From NCBI RefSeq assembly GCF_035982055.1, contig NZ_CP108427.1, forward strand, positions 930,001 through 994,000: a stretch of 64,000 bases of DNA. The letters are read 5' to 3'. The notes beneath the pieces were generated by a model that was not told the origin of the DNA, made no database searches, and worked only from the letters and a program-made list of their open reading frames with translations. The number at the start of each line of letters is the position of its first letter. Position 1 is the first letter of the stretch. This document shows positions 43,662 through 53,036 of the stretch, one piece after another. The position numbers and the translations under genes are program-made. This stretch comes from Streptomyces sp. NBC_01288. Its GTDB lineage: Bacteria > Actinomycetota > Actinomycetes > Streptomycetales > Streptomycetaceae.

Positions 43662-43796
43662 CACGTCCCCACGTGACCGCCCGGTTTCACGCCGCCCGAT
43701 GTCGGACCACCCCCACCTCATCGACCGTCGTCGACGTCCTCGCCTCTCCCCCCTCCTCCCCCGGCCGTGGCATGTCCGGAAAGTGAGTGCGCGCCC

Positions 43797-45098
43797 ATGG
43801 AATTCCGAACGATGTCCCGCAGACGACTGCTGGGGGCCTCCCTCGGCGGTGCGGGTGCCGCCCTGTTGGGTCTGTCGGGGTGCGGGAGCTCCGACGGCTC
43901 CGTCTCGGCGGGCACCGACCACCTGAGCATCTGGTACTGGAACGGCGCGCTGAGCGACAAGCTCCTGGCCGTCTCCGCCCGCGGTGTGCCTGGCGTACCG
44001 GGGCTGAAGGTGAAGGGCTCGCCGATCGCCGGCGACTACAGGTCGAAGCTGCGCACCAGCATGGCGGCCCGGGCCTACGTGCCGGACCTGGCCTGCGCGA
44101 ACTCCGACGTCTCGGTGTTCTTCCCGGACGAGGAGGAGTTCCTGGATCTGAGGAAGCTCGGCGCCGGGGCCCTGGAGGACCAGTACCTCAACTGGAAGTG
44201 GAAGAGCGGGATCAGCCCGTCCGGGCGGATGATCGGCTTCCCGCTCGACGCGGGTCCGACCGCGCTCTACTACCGCCGGGACCTGTTCGAGAAGGCGGGC
44301 CTGCCCACCGAACCGGCGGACGTCGCGGAGGCGACCGCGACCTGGGACAAGTACCTCGCGCTCGGCCGGACGCTCAGGTCCAGGGCGCCCGGCAAGCCGT
44401 TCCTGGTCTCCCAGATCAGCTACGTCTTCCGGATGGCCCTGTACCAGAGCCCGAAGCAGTTCGTGGACGCCGACAACCACTTCATCGGCGACCAGCAACA
44501 CGTCAAGCGGGCCTGGGACTTGGCGGTGGAGACCTACCGACAGGGCCTCAGCGCCCGGGTGTTGGACAGCACACCCGACTACAACGCGGCCATGGGACGC
44601 GGCAAGGTCGCCTCGATGATCACGGCGGTGTGGGCGATCGGCGGACTCAAGGACGTGGCGCCGAAGACCTCCGGTGCCTGGCGGCTGACGGCGCTGCCCG
44701 GCGGTCCGACGAACTACGGCGGCTCGTACGTGACCATCACCCGCTACTGCCGTGACCCCGAGGGCGCCTTCGCGTATCTGAAGTGGCTGCTCGGGCCGGA
44801 GAACCAGCTGAAGAGCTATCAGGAGATGGCCCTGTTCCCCACCACCCCGGCCGCGTACAGCAAGCCGGCGATGCGCAGGCCCGACCCCTTCTTCGGCGGC
44901 CAGATACCCGTCGACGTCTTCGGCCCGGCCGCGGAGAAGGCCCCGGTCATCTTCTTCAGCCCCTACGAGGACATCTGCAACACCCCCGTCTTCCAGGAGC
45001 TGACCAACGTGGAAACCCTCGGCAAGAACCCCGACAAGGCCTGGCGGGACGCCATGAACGCCTGCGAGCGGACGCTGTCGCAGCAGGGGGTGAGCTGA
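43797..45098 (+). CDS. Extracellular solute-binding lipoprotein of a carbohydrate ABC transporter
   Basis: A 433-residue binding protein. The N-terminus SRRRLLGASLGGAGAALLGLSGC has a Tat-like twin arginine run and a lipobox ending in Cys, so it is exported and lipid-anchored. The mature part has the family-1 sugar-binding pattern (FPLDAGPTALYYRRDLFEKAG, WDKYLALGRTL, FAYLKWLLGPENQ). It would bind a sugar or oligosaccharide outside the membrane. First gene of the operon; the permease genes follow with 1 bp and an 11-bp overlap. Substrate unknown. Confidence 0.92.
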   Translation: MEFRTMSRRRLLGASLGGAGAALLGLSGCGSSDGSVSAGTDHLSIWYWNGALSDKLLAVSARGVPGVPGLKVKGSPIAGDYRSKLRTSMAARAYVPDLACANSDVSVFFPDEEEFLDLRKLGAGALEDQYLNWKWKSGISPSGRMIGFPLDAGPTALYYRRDLFEKAGLPTEPADVAEATATWDKYLALGRTLRSRAPGKPFLVSQISYVFRMALYQSPKQFVDADNHFIGDQQHVKRAWDLAVETYRQGLSARVLDSTPDYNAAMGRGKVASMITAVWAIGGLKDVAPKTSGAWRLTALPGGPTNYGGSYVTITRYCRDPEGAFAYLKWLLGPENQLKSYQEMALFPTTPAAYSKPAMRRPDPFFGGQIPVDVFGPAAEKAPVIFFSPYEDICNTPVFQELTNVETLGKNPDKAWRDAMNACERTLSQQGVS

Positions 45099-45099
45099 G

Positions 45100-46116
45100 A
45101 TGGCGACCGTCGCGGGAGCGGAGCGGGCACCTACGGCCGGAAGCGCGGCCGAGACGGCGCGTGGAGCCAACGCCGGTGCCCCGCGCGGGCGTTGGCGACG
45201 GCACGTGCCGCCGTATCTCGCCATCTCGCCGTACTACGTGCTGTTCGCGGTCTTCGGCGCGTTCCCCGTGGGGTTCTCGCTGTATCTGTCCTTCCAGGAC
45301 TGGGACGGCATCGGCGACATGCGGTTCGTGGGGCTCCAGCAGTACCGCTGGCTGCTGCACGACTCGGTGTTCTGGCACTCGATCCTGAACACCTTCGAGA
45401 TCTGGTTCATGTCGACGGTGCCGATGCTGTTCCTGGCGCTGGTCATCGCGTTCCTGCTGAACGCGCAGGTGCGGCACGCCACCGCCTACCGGGTCGCGTA
45501 CTTCATCCCGAACGTGACCTCGATGGTCGCCATGACCATCGTCTTCGGCTCGGTGTTCGCACAGGCCGGCCTGGCCAACTCGCTGTTGAAGGCGGTCGGG
45601 GCGGACGGCGTCAACTGGCTGACGTCCTCGCTCGGCATCAAGTCGGCGATCTCCATCATGATCATCTGGCGCTGGGTCGGCTACAACGCGCTGATCTTCC
45701 TGGCGGGCCTCCAGGCCATCCCCACCGAGCTGTTCGAGGCGGCGCGGGTCGACGGGGCGAGCAGTCGGCAGACCCTTTTCCGGGTCCTGGTACCGCAGTT
45801 GAGGCCGGTGATCCTCTTCGCGGTCATCACGTCCACCATCAACGGCCTCCAGATCTTCACCGAGTCGCAGGTGCTCTTCTACTCGGACGACCCCGGCACC
45901 ACCGGCGGCCCCGGCCAGGAAGGTCTGACCATCGTGCTCTACCTCTGGCAGAAGGCCTTCAACGACCACCAGTTCGGCTACGGCGCGGCGATCGGCTGGT
46001 CCCTGTTCGCGATCATCGCGCTGTTCGCGATCATCAACTGGCGGCTGGTGTCCGGCTCCGGGCGCGAGGACCGTCCCCGTATCGCCTGGCGCAAGGGAGC
46101 CCGCAATGGCCGCTGA
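45100..46116 (+). CDS. Sugar ABC transporter permease (MalF/UgpA-like)
   Basis: A 338-residue permease with six membrane segments after a 35-residue hydrophilic start. The cytoplasmic coupling EAA loop is ELFEAARVDGASSRQTLFRVLVP near residue 210. Type I carbohydrate importer permease, acting with the next gene and the binding lipoprotein. It starts 1 bp after the preceding stop. Confidence 0.92.
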   Translation: MATVAGAERAPTAGSAAETARGANAGAPRGRWRRHVPPYLAISPYYVLFAVFGAFPVGFSLYLSFQDWDGIGDMRFVGLQQYRWLLHDSVFWHSILNTFEIWFMSTVPMLFLALVIAFLLNAQVRHATAYRVAYFIPNVTSMVAMTIVFGSVFAQAGLANSLLKAVGADGVNWLTSSLGIKSAISIMIIWRWVGYNALIFLAGLQAIPTELFEAARVDGASSRQTLFRVLVPQLRPVILFAVITSTINGLQIFTESQVLFYSDDPGTTGGPGQEGLTIVLYLWQKAFNDHQFGYGAAIGWSLFAIIALFAIINWRLVSGSGREDRPRIAWRKGARNGR

Positions 46117-46978
46117 CCGGACGACCGCCGTCGGCGCGGGACTCGCCATCGGTTCCGGCAGCAGGCGCTCCCGCGTAGCTGTGCGGGTGTTGCTGCTGCT
46201 CGGCGTGCTGGTGTCGCTGTTCCCCTTCTACTGGCTCGTGGTGATGGCCTCGATCACCACCCAGGAGATCCTCCGGTTCCCGCCCCGGCTGGTGCCGGGC
46301 ACCCATCTCCTGGAGAACATGCGCCAGGTGATCCACCGGATCGATTTCTTCGGTTCGCTGTTCAACACCGTCGTCGTCTCGGTGGCGGGCACGGTACTGG
46401 TGCTGTTCTTCGACTCCCTCGCCGCGTTCGCCTTCGCCAAGTACGAGTTCCCGGCGCGGAAGCTGCTGTTCGGCATCCTGTTGGCGACGTACATGATTCC
46501 CGGCCAGCTCTCGCTCGTGCCCCAGTTCGTCACCATGGCCGACTTCGGCTGGGCCGGTTCGCTCAAGGCCCTCGTGATACCCGGGGCGGCCAACGCGTTC
46601 GGAATATTCTGGATGCGGCAGTATGCCCAGAACTCACTGCCCGACGAACTCCTGGACGCGGGGCGGATCGACGGGGCCGGTTTCTTCCGCCTCTACTGGC
46701 AGGTGGCCCTGCCGCTGTTCCGGCCGGCGCTCGCCTTCCTCGGCATCTTCACGTTCATCCAGCTCTGGAACGACTACATCTGGCCCCTGGTCGTGCTGGT
46801 CAACCCCGACCGGCTCACCCTCCAGGTCGCCCTGGCCAACCTCAACGTGGCCTACAACACCGACTACGCGGTGGTGATGGCAGGCGCCCTGATGAGCGTG
46901 ATCCCGCTGATCGTGGTGTTCCTCGTCGGCGCCCGGCACTTCCTGCGCGACCTCGCGGCAGGCGCCACGAAGATGTGA
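46106..46978 (+). CDS. Sugar ABC transporter permease (MalG/UgpE-like)
   Basis: A 290-residue permease with six membrane segments and the EAA loop ELLDAGRIDGAGFFRLYWQVALP near residue 195. It overlaps the first permease by 11 bp. The operon has no ATP-binding protein; Streptomyces sugar importers commonly share the single ATPase MsiK, which would be encoded elsewhere. Confidence 0.92.
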   Translation: MAADRTTAVGAGLAIGSGSRRSRVAVRVLLLLGVLVSLFPFYWLVVMASITTQEILRFPPRLVPGTHLLENMRQVIHRIDFFGSLFNTVVVSVAGTVLVLFFDSLAAFAFAKYEFPARKLLFGILLATYMIPGQLSLVPQFVTMADFGWAGSLKALVIPGAANAFGIFWMRQYAQNSLPDELLDAGRIDGAGFFRLYWQVALPLFRPALAFLGIFTFIQLWNDYIWPLVVLVNPDRLTLQVALANLNVAYNTDYAVVMAGALMSVIPLIVVFLVGARHFLRDLAAGATKM

Positions 46979-47286
46979 CCCGAAGGCGGCACCCGAAGAC
47001 ATGACGGGAAATGCCGTGATCGCCTCGCCTCCCCGTGCCCTATGGGCGACAAAGTGGCTTTCTTTCCGCCCGCTGTCTTCCGGGCACGGGGAGGTACGGC
47101 GTACGCCCTGCGGAGATGTCCGTTCCGGATATGCCAAATCTCATTTGACTGCGCTATATTTCACGCCTCAACTCCGCTTGCCCATAGGCGTTTTCCCCTC
47201 TCCCCGCCCCCGCGAATTCATTTCGCCCTGGTCGGTACCAATCGTTTCCCCCTCCGTGATACGCCTCACTGAAAGCTTTCCATTCC
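46979..47286. other. Gene-free stretch with an AT-richer promoter-like half
   Basis: About 308 bp without a coding frame. The second half is unusually AT-rich. TATATT (47155-47160) fits the -10 pattern, but no good -35 is at the right distance. It most likely holds the promoter and a long 5' leader of the MFS gene that follows. I see nothing else. Confidence 0.5.
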
Positions 47287-48600
47287 GTGGCCATCACCCT
47301 GCACGAGGACCGGCCGCCCGCCGGTCGCCATGCAGCCGTTCCGTCCGGCAGCCTGTTCCGACGGATCTACGCACCGCGCACCAGCGACGCCCTGGCGTTC
47401 TCCATGTCGACGTACGCCATGCCGCTGCTGGTCCTGGCGATCACCCGGTCCTCGTCGCTGACGGGCCTGGCGTTCGCCCTGGAGTGGACACCGCGGATCG
47501 CCGCGTTCGTCCTGGCGGGCAATGTGGTGGACCGGCGCGGCGCGGCGATCGTGTGTTTCCTCGCCTCGCTGCTGCGGGCCCTGGTCCTCGCGGGGGCGGC
47601 GGTGGCGCTGGTGATGCTGCCGCGCGGCACCGCGGAGACCGTGACCGTGCTGGTGCTGGCGGCGGTGACCGGCACCCTCACCCAGTTCAGCTTCGTCGCC
47701 AACGAGGCCGTGGGCGCGATCGTCACCCGGCGCGCGGAGAACCGGCCCCACGGCGTGCAGTCGGTCCTCATCGGCATCGACCAGACCGCGATGCTCGTCG
47801 GCCCCCTGCTCGCGGGCTTCCTGCTGCTGGTCGGTCCGGGCTGGATGCTCGGCTGCCTGACCGGGCTGTCCCTGCTCGCGGCCGTACTCGGACTCCAGAC
47901 CCCGCCCACCCCGCTGCGTGCCGGACGGCCGGTCGGCGAACACGCACCCGGCAGTCTGCGGACCGGGCTGCGCATGCTGCGCAGACTGCCCGCCCTGCGC
48001 TGGCTGGTGGCGGGCCTGGCCTGCTCCAATCTCGCCCTCGGCCTGCTCCAGTCCGCGAGCCCGATCATCGTCGTCGAGAACTTCGGCCGCTCCTCCGCCG
48101 ACGTCGGCACTCTGTGGTCCGCCGCCGCGGCCGCGACCCTCCTCGCGGTCACCTGCTGCCGGCTCGCCCTGAGCCGCGTCGACCTGTGGGGCGTGGGAGT
48201 CGTCTGCGCGACGTTCGCCTCCGCCGCCTGCCTCGCTCTCCCCCAAGCCCCGTCCTACGCCGCCTACATGGTGCTCATCGCGCTGTTCATGGCGGGCGAC
48301 GGCGGCCTCACCGTCGTCCTGCGCACGCTGCGCTCGCTGGTCATCCCGGCGACGGCCTTCGGCACCACCCTCTCCCTGACCATGCTGCTCCTGCTGCTGC
48401 CCTTCCCGGTGGCCGGCGTCCTCGTCGCCGTCACCCCGCCGACCCACCTCGACACGGTCGTCCTGTGCTGCGCCCTCGTCCAGGCGGTCGCCCTGGCCAT
48501 CACCTTCGTCCGGCTGCGCAACGAGCCGACGCTACGCGCGTCCGCCCACCGGCCACCCCACACCATGCTCCCCAACGAGACGTCGACGACGCCGCGTTGA
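47287..48600 (+). CDS. MFS transporter
   Basis: A 437-residue protein with about 12 membrane segments. TGLAFALEWTPRIAAFVLAGNVVDRRGAA corresponds to motif A of the Bcr/ENTS-like group, in which macrolide and siderophore exporters fall. The GTG start is the only reasonable one but lacks a clear ribosome site. C-terminus is a basic, Pro/Thr-rich tail. Neighbouring genes give no clue to substrate. Confidence 0.85.
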   Translation: MAITLHEDRPPAGRHAAVPSGSLFRRIYAPRTSDALAFSMSTYAMPLLVLAITRSSSLTGLAFALEWTPRIAAFVLAGNVVDRRGAAIVCFLASLLRALVLAGAAVALVMLPRGTAETVTVLVLAAVTGTLTQFSFVANEAVGAIVTRRAENRPHGVQSVLIGIDQTAMLVGPLLAGFLLLVGPGWMLGCLTGLSLLAAVLGLQTPPTPLRAGRPVGEHAPGSLRTGLRMLRRLPALRWLVAGLACSNLALGLLQSASPIIVVENFGRSSADVGTLWSAAAAATLLAVTCCRLALSRVDLWGVGVVCATFASAACLALPQAPSYAAYMVLIALFMAGDGGLTVVLRTLRSLVIPATAFGTTLSLTMLLLLLPFPVAGVLVAVTPPTHLDTVVLCCALVQAVALAITFVRLRNEPTLRASAHRPPHTMLPNETSTTPR

Positions 48601-48625
48601 CGGTCGGTGGCCTGCGGTAATTCGG

Positions 48626-48655
48626 TTGAACACAGGCCCGCTCGGCGTGCAGGCT
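48626..48655 (+). promoter_or_regulatory. Promoter of the Fic gene (leaderless type)
   Basis: TTGAAC (48626-48631), an 18-bp spacer and CAGGCT (48650-48655) lie six bases before the GTG at 48662. The -10 is a CANNNT variant of the usual TANNNT. Confidence 0.45.
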
Positions 48656-48661
48656 TGCGCG

Positions 48662-50038
48662 GTGCAGAGGGAATGGAACCCGGGTTGTCTGAACTGGGAC
48701 GAGGTCGACCCCGCGCGTCATCCCTTCGACGCCGAGGCGGCGGCGGAGGTGGTGCGCTCCCTCGGACCGGCCCGCCGGATGCCGACCCGCCCCGACGTCC
48801 CCTACGGCGATCCCGTTCTGCGTGACTGGAGTCGGGACCTGGCGAGGCCCTGGGCCGACGCCATGTCGTACGCCCTCGCCGAGCGCTACGGCGACTGGGT
48901 CGTGGGCTGGCGCTGGGCGCACGACGAGGGCGACTTCGACGGCGGCCCGGTCGGCAGTTGGTGCTGTGTGACGCACTCGTACACCACATCGGAGGAGACC
49001 CTCGACCGGGTGGTCGCCGGGCTGTGCGAATGGCGCGACTGGCTGGAGCGGCTCGCGACCCTGTTCGAGGCGTACCCGCTGGACCTGGCCGACGTGGCGG
49101 ACCAGCGGATCCTCTGGGAGTGCGCCGCCCGCAACCTCATCTTCCAGGCGTACGACCGCACCGGCTCCGGCAGCGGCTGGTACGGGCACTGCCGTCAGGT
49201 GCTCACCTGGTTCCTCAGCTACTGGCGCATAGACCCCGACACGGCACAGAAGTTGGTCGACGAGGCGATCGACGGCCGGTTCAAGAGCTGGACCGGCCCG
49301 GACCGGGTTCTGGTCGACGACATCGCGGAGCGCCTCGCACTCTCGCTACGGCCCGACGACACCGTACGACCGCCCGCCCCCGGCCCGTTGCCGGACCATC
49401 TGCGGAGTTGGCTCGCGGTGCGCGAGACCGTGCCGTGGGAGGACGCGCCGGACGGCGGCGGGGACGAGCCGGTCGTTCCGTCGCGCGACGGCGCGGCGGA
49501 GTACATACGCGCCTTCGACCACACCGTGTCGGCCGCTCGCGGCGAGGGCCTGCTCACCGCCCTGGACCTGGTGCGGGCCGACGCGGCGCGCGGTGCCCGG
49601 CTCGACTTCGAGCTGCTGCGCGGCTGGCAGCGGCACGTCCTCGGCACCCCCGGACCACCGTCGTTCCGCACCCTGCCGGCCTTCGCCAAGAAGGGCGGGG
49701 AGCGCTACGGCGTCGGCCCCGACACCCGTGAACGCCTCGACGCCTGCCTGGCGGAGAGCACACGGGACGCCGACCAGCCCCTCCCGCTGACCGCCCGGGC
49801 CGCCCGCGTCTGTCTCGACGTGTGCTTCTTCCATCCCTTCGACGACGGCAACGCCCGGTCCGCCTTCCTGGCCCTCGTCTTCGTCCTGGCCCGCGAGGGC
49901 GTCACCCTGGACTCGGTCACTCTGCTCCGCCGTATCAGCCACGCGGCCGACGACCCGCAGAGCGGAGTGATCATGTGCCGGTCCGTCGACCTCCACCTCA
50001 GCGAGACCCGGCGTCACGTCGCCTCAACCACCGCCTAG
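48662..50038 (+). CDS. Fic-domain protein with altered active-site motif
   Basis: About 458 residues. The N-terminal ~230 residues (Trp-rich, VVGWRWAHDEGDF, RNLIFQAYDRTGSGSGWYGHCRQVLTWFL) have no family I can name. The C-terminal half carries the Fic motif FHPFDDGNARSAF with the catalytic His at about residue 391. Fic AMP-transferases read HPFx(D/E)GNGRxxR; here the glycine is Ala and the second arginine is Phe, so ATP phosphate binding would be changed. Doc-like Fic phosphotransferases also lack that second arginine. Target and partner are unknown. No antitoxin is adjacent. Confidence 0.82.
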   Translation: MQREWNPGCLNWDEVDPARHPFDAEAAAEVVRSLGPARRMPTRPDVPYGDPVLRDWSRDLARPWADAMSYALAERYGDWVVGWRWAHDEGDFDGGPVGSWCCVTHSYTTSEETLDRVVAGLCEWRDWLERLATLFEAYPLDLADVADQRILWECAARNLIFQAYDRTGSGSGWYGHCRQVLTWFLSYWRIDPDTAQKLVDEAIDGRFKSWTGPDRVLVDDIAERLALSLRPDDTVRPPAPGPLPDHLRSWLAVRETVPWEDAPDGGGDEPVVPSRDGAAEYIRAFDHTVSAARGEGLLTALDLVRADAARGARLDFELLRGWQRHVLGTPGPPSFRTLPAFAKKGGERYGVGPDTRERLDACLAESTRDADQPLPLTARAARVCLDVCFFHPFDDGNARSAFLALVFVLAREGVTLDSVTLLRRISHAADDPQSGVIMCRSVDLHLSETRRHVASTTA

Positions 50039-50049
50039 GTACGGCGAGT

Positions 50050-51309
50050 TCACCACCTGGGGAGTCTCGGCTCGTACTCGGGCCGGACCCGTCGCATGTA
50101 CGCGGTGTCGTCCCGGCCGCGCACACCCGAGTCGAGGTAGAGCCGGTGCAGTCGGTCGAGGGCGTCGTGGTCGAGTTCCACACCGAGGCCGGGACCGGTG
50201 GGGACCCTGACCGCGCCGTCCCGCAGCTCCAGCACCCCGGGGACGACGATGTCGTCGGCCGAGTTCCATGGGTAGTGCGTGTCGCAGGAGTGGTCGAGGT
50301 TGGGGATGGCCGCCGCGACATGGGTCATGGCGGCGAGGCTGATGCCGAGATGCGAGTTGGAGTGCATGGACAGGCCGAGCCCGAACACCTCGCAGACGAC
50401 GGCCAGTTCGCGGGTCCGGCGCAGCCCTCCCCAGTAGTGGTGATCGGTGAGGAGGACCTGGATCGCGCGCTGCTCGATCGCGGGCCGCAGATGTTCCCAG
50501 GCGATCACGCACATGTTGGTGGCGAGCGGGAGCGGTGACTCCTTCGCGACCTGGGCCATGCCGGGGATGCTGGCAGTCGGGTCCTCCAAGTACTCCAGGA
50601 CGCCGTCCAGTTGGCGGGCCACGTACGCCGAGGTCTCCGGCGTCCAGGCCGTGTTGGGGTCCAGCCGCAGCGGCTGCCCCGGGAAGGCCTCGGCCAGTGC
50701 CCTGATCGCGGCGATCTCCTCGTCGGGCGGGAAGACACCGCCCTTGAGCTTGAACGACCGGAAGCCGTACCGCTGTTGCATCAGCCGGGCCTGCTCGACG
50801 ATCCCGGCCGGGTCCAGCGCCGCGCCCCAGTCGTCGCCCACCGCGGGCCTGCCGTCCAGGGCGGGATGCTCGGCCCACTTGTAGAAGAGGTACGCGGCGA
50901 AGGGCACGGCGTCGCGGACCTTGCCGCCGAGCAGGTCACTGACCGGGCGTCCGAGCAGCTTGCCCTGTGCGTCGAGGCAGGCCACCTCCACCGCCGAGCT
51001 GGTCCAGCCGCGTTCGTGGGAACTGGGCACGGTCGGCAGCAGGGCGGCGTCGATCGCGGCGACGAGGGCCGTCGTGTCGAAGACGTCCATCCCCACGACG
51101 ACCTTCGCCGCCGCCTCAAGTCGCTCCAGCCGGACCGTGCCGCCCGTGGACTCGCCGAGGCCCACGGTGCCGTCCTCCAGCACCAGTTGGAGGACGGACC
51201 GCAGGGCCAGCGGCTCGTGGACGCCGTTCGAGTTGAGGAGGGGTGGATCACGGAAGGCGATCGGGGTGACGATCAGCTCGCGGATCCGTGTCGCTGCCGT
51301 ACTGCTCAT
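50050..51309 (-). CDS. gudD: Glucarate dehydratase-like enzyme (enolase superfamily)
   Basis: A 419-residue enolase-superfamily enzyme. The catalytic Lys pair is in FRSFKLKGGVF, metal ligands lie in LRLDPNTAW, EYLEDPT and ATNMCV, and the second-base region is SMHSNSHLGISLAAMTHVAAAIPN, all matching the glucarate dehydratase branch. It would dehydrate D-glucarate (or a related aldarate such as galactarate) to 5-keto-4-deoxyglucarate. Neighbouring sugar genes agree. It converges with the Fic gene, 11 bp apart. Confidence 0.85.
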   Translation of the reverse strand: MSSTAATRIRELIVTPIAFRDPPLLNSNGVHEPLALRSVLQLVLEDGTVGLGESTGGTVRLERLEAAAKVVVGMDVFDTTALVAAIDAALLPTVPSSHERGWTSSAVEVACLDAQGKLLGRPVSDLLGGKVRDAVPFAAYLFYKWAEHPALDGRPAVGDDWGAALDPAGIVEQARLMQQRYGFRSFKLKGGVFPPDEEIAAIRALAEAFPGQPLRLDPNTAWTPETSAYVARQLDGVLEYLEDPTASIPGMAQVAKESPLPLATNMCVIAWEHLRPAIEQRAIQVLLTDHHYWGGLRRTRELAVVCEVFGLGLSMHSNSHLGISLAAMTHVAAAIPNLDHSCDTHYPWNSADDIVVPGVLELRDGAVRVPTGPGLGVELDHDALDRLHRLYLDSGVRGRDDTAYMRRVRPEYEPRLPRW

Positions 51310-51387
51310 GCGCCCAGCGCCTCCAGGCCATGGCCGATCACTGTCGTTCGCATCCTGCCCCGTTCCGGTGGATCACAGTCATGTGTG

Positions 51388-52788
51388 TCAGGCCCAGGCC
51401 GTCACGGGCACGAACGAACTGTCCGTCCGGAAGAGATCCGTGCCGTCCGTCGGGTCCACCCGCAGCTGGTAGTTGTAGTGGCGGAGGTAGTAGCCGGGGT
51501 AGTTGTACGACTCGAAGCGCAGCGCACCGGTGGTGGCGCCGGTCCGGGCGTAGAACGTGGCGTCCCCGGCGAAGGTCGACGTGCCGTCGTTCGCGTCGAA
51601 GCGGCCCCGGAAGTCGTAGTGGCGCAGGTAGTTGCCCGCCGCGTCCCGGAAGGAGAAGCCGGTCGCGTCGGCGAGGCCCGCGACGACGGTGAACGTGGAC
51701 GCCTGCTTCAGGGCGGTGGTGCTGGAGCTGGTCACCACCGGCAGGTTGAGCAGCGAGGACACCTCCTGCCAGTAGCGGGTCGTGTAGTTGGCGGACTGGA
51801 AGGAGCGGGTGACGCCGGTCGCGAGGCTCGGGCCGCCGGACACCGTCTCCTTGATGACCGTGAAGTGGCGGGCCGTACCGGAGAGGGTGGTCAGCGCGGT
51901 CGGCGCGGACCAGGTGGCGAAGGTGTCGTAGCTGTCGCTGTAGTAGTAAGTGCCGTCGCCGTAGCCGTCGAAGAAGATCCGCCAGCCGCCGTTGTCGAGC
52001 TGCACCACCGAGGGGCCCTCGCGGTAGCTGCCCCAGCCGGCCCAGTCGCCGGTCTTCGAGATCGTGTAGGGGCCGGTGAGGCTGGTGGCGGTGCCGTACT
52101 CGATGTACTTCGCCGTCTCGTTCTTGGTGAAGGCGTGGTAGGTCGAGCCGATCCGCACGATGTACGTGTCGATGTGGTTGGAGCCGATGCCGGACAGGGC
52201 GACCGGTGAACTCCACGCCGTCAGCGCGGAGTTGGACGCCTTCAGCCGGTACGGCGTGAAGATCCACTCGTCGTCGGTGGTCGAGCAGGACACGATGACG
52301 TTGACACTGCCGTCGCCGTCGACGAACCACTCGGGCGCCCACGCTCGCGACAGATTCGTGATCGGGACCGTGTAGTCGTACAGGAACGTCCAGTCGACCC
52401 GGTCCGAGCTGCGCGCGAAGCCGATGGTGGTGCTGACGTCCTCCCAGGTGTGGGTGGTGTACGTCAGGTAGTAGTAGCCGTCGGTGTGCTTGAACACGCT
52501 CGCGTCGCGGATGCGGTTGCTCGGCGGGGTGTACGCGGAGGCCTGGACGAGGCGGAAGTCGGTGGCGTCGTCGGACTGGTAGACGTTGACGGTGCCGTCG
52601 TCGCTGTTGAGGAACGGGACGATCGTGTAGCGGGTGGCGTAGCCGCTCGACGGGGCGGCGGCCAGGGCCGTGCCGAGCAGTCCGGGGGCCTCGCCCAGGG
52701 CGAGCGCGGAGGCGGGCAGCACGGCCAGCGCGCGCAGCAGGGTGCGGCGGGACGGCGTGGGGGGCGGTGTGGGGGGACGTGTGGTCAC
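51388..52788 (-). CDS. Secreted GH43-type glycosidase with C-terminal AbfB (CBM42) domain
   Basis: A 466-residue Tat-exported enzyme: SRRTLLRALAVLPASALALG, then a GH43-like five-blade propeller (NRIRDASVFKHTDGYYYLTYT with a catalytic Asp, APEWFVDGDGSVNVIVSCS, SYREGPSVVQLDNGGWRIFFDGYG) and an arabinose-binding AbfB domain from about residue 330 (SFRDAAGNYLRHYDFRGRF, YYLRHYNYQLRV). It probably trims arabinose-containing polymers such as arabinoxylan. The start is a GTG after GGAGAG. Its promoter has two operator-like repeats, so expression is inducible. Confidence 0.85.
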   Translation of the reverse strand: MTTRPPTPPPTPSRRTLLRALAVLPASALALGEAPGLLGTALAAAPSSGYATRYTIVPFLNSDDGTVNVYQSDDATDFRLVQASAYTPPSNRIRDASVFKHTDGYYYLTYTTHTWEDVSTTIGFARSSDRVDWTFLYDYTVPITNLSRAWAPEWFVDGDGSVNVIVSCSTTDDEWIFTPYRLKASNSALTAWSSPVALSGIGSNHIDTYIVRIGSTYHAFTKNETAKYIEYGTATSLTGPYTISKTGDWAGWGSYREGPSVVQLDNGGWRIFFDGYGDGTYYYSDSYDTFATWSAPTALTTLSGTARHFTVIKETVSGGPSLATGVTRSFQSANYTTRYWQEVSSLLNLPVVTSSSTTALKQASTFTVVAGLADATGFSFRDAAGNYLRHYDFRGRFDANDGTSTFAGDATFYARTGATTGALRFESYNYPGYYLRHYNYQLRVDPTDGTDLFRTDSSFVPVTAWA

Positions 52789-52812
52789 GGGCGGCTCTCC
52801 CGGAGACTCGAT

Positions 52813-52878
52813 GTTCGTGATATCGAACCCAGTTCGTGAATTCGGTCAGAAGGTAGGGGTGGGTCAGGAGCACGTCAA
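52813..52878 (-). promoter_or_regulatory. GH43 promoter with two operator-like repeats
   Basis: On the minus strand TTGACG (52878-52873), a 17-bp spacer and TACCTT (52855-52850) form a good promoter. Directly downstream are two related 16-mers, GTTCGTGATATCGAAC (52813-52828, near-palindromic) and GTTCGTGAATTCGGTC (52832-52847), 12 of 16 bases alike and 19 bp apart. The second overlaps the predicted start site. They are likely sites for an unidentified sugar-responsive repressor. Confidence 0.68.
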
Positions 52879-53036
52879 TGGTTTGCGCAATGCTGGATGA
52901 TCTCTGTGGGACGCCTGTGGTGTACGGCCCGGTGCGCGGCCAATCGCCCACGCCACGCGGGAAGTTGCCGCATCCGCGGCACACCGGCCGCCTGGACGTT
53001 ACCGTTCGGTAGACCACGCGCTTCCGGAGGTGCCGT

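Noticed and set aside
42153..45224. A 1,023-codon open frame on the minus strand
   Set aside because: It is antisense to the LacI, binding-protein and permease genes and has no family signatures; only its last codons overlap the SARP pseudogene's start. Long antisense frames are expected at this GC content.
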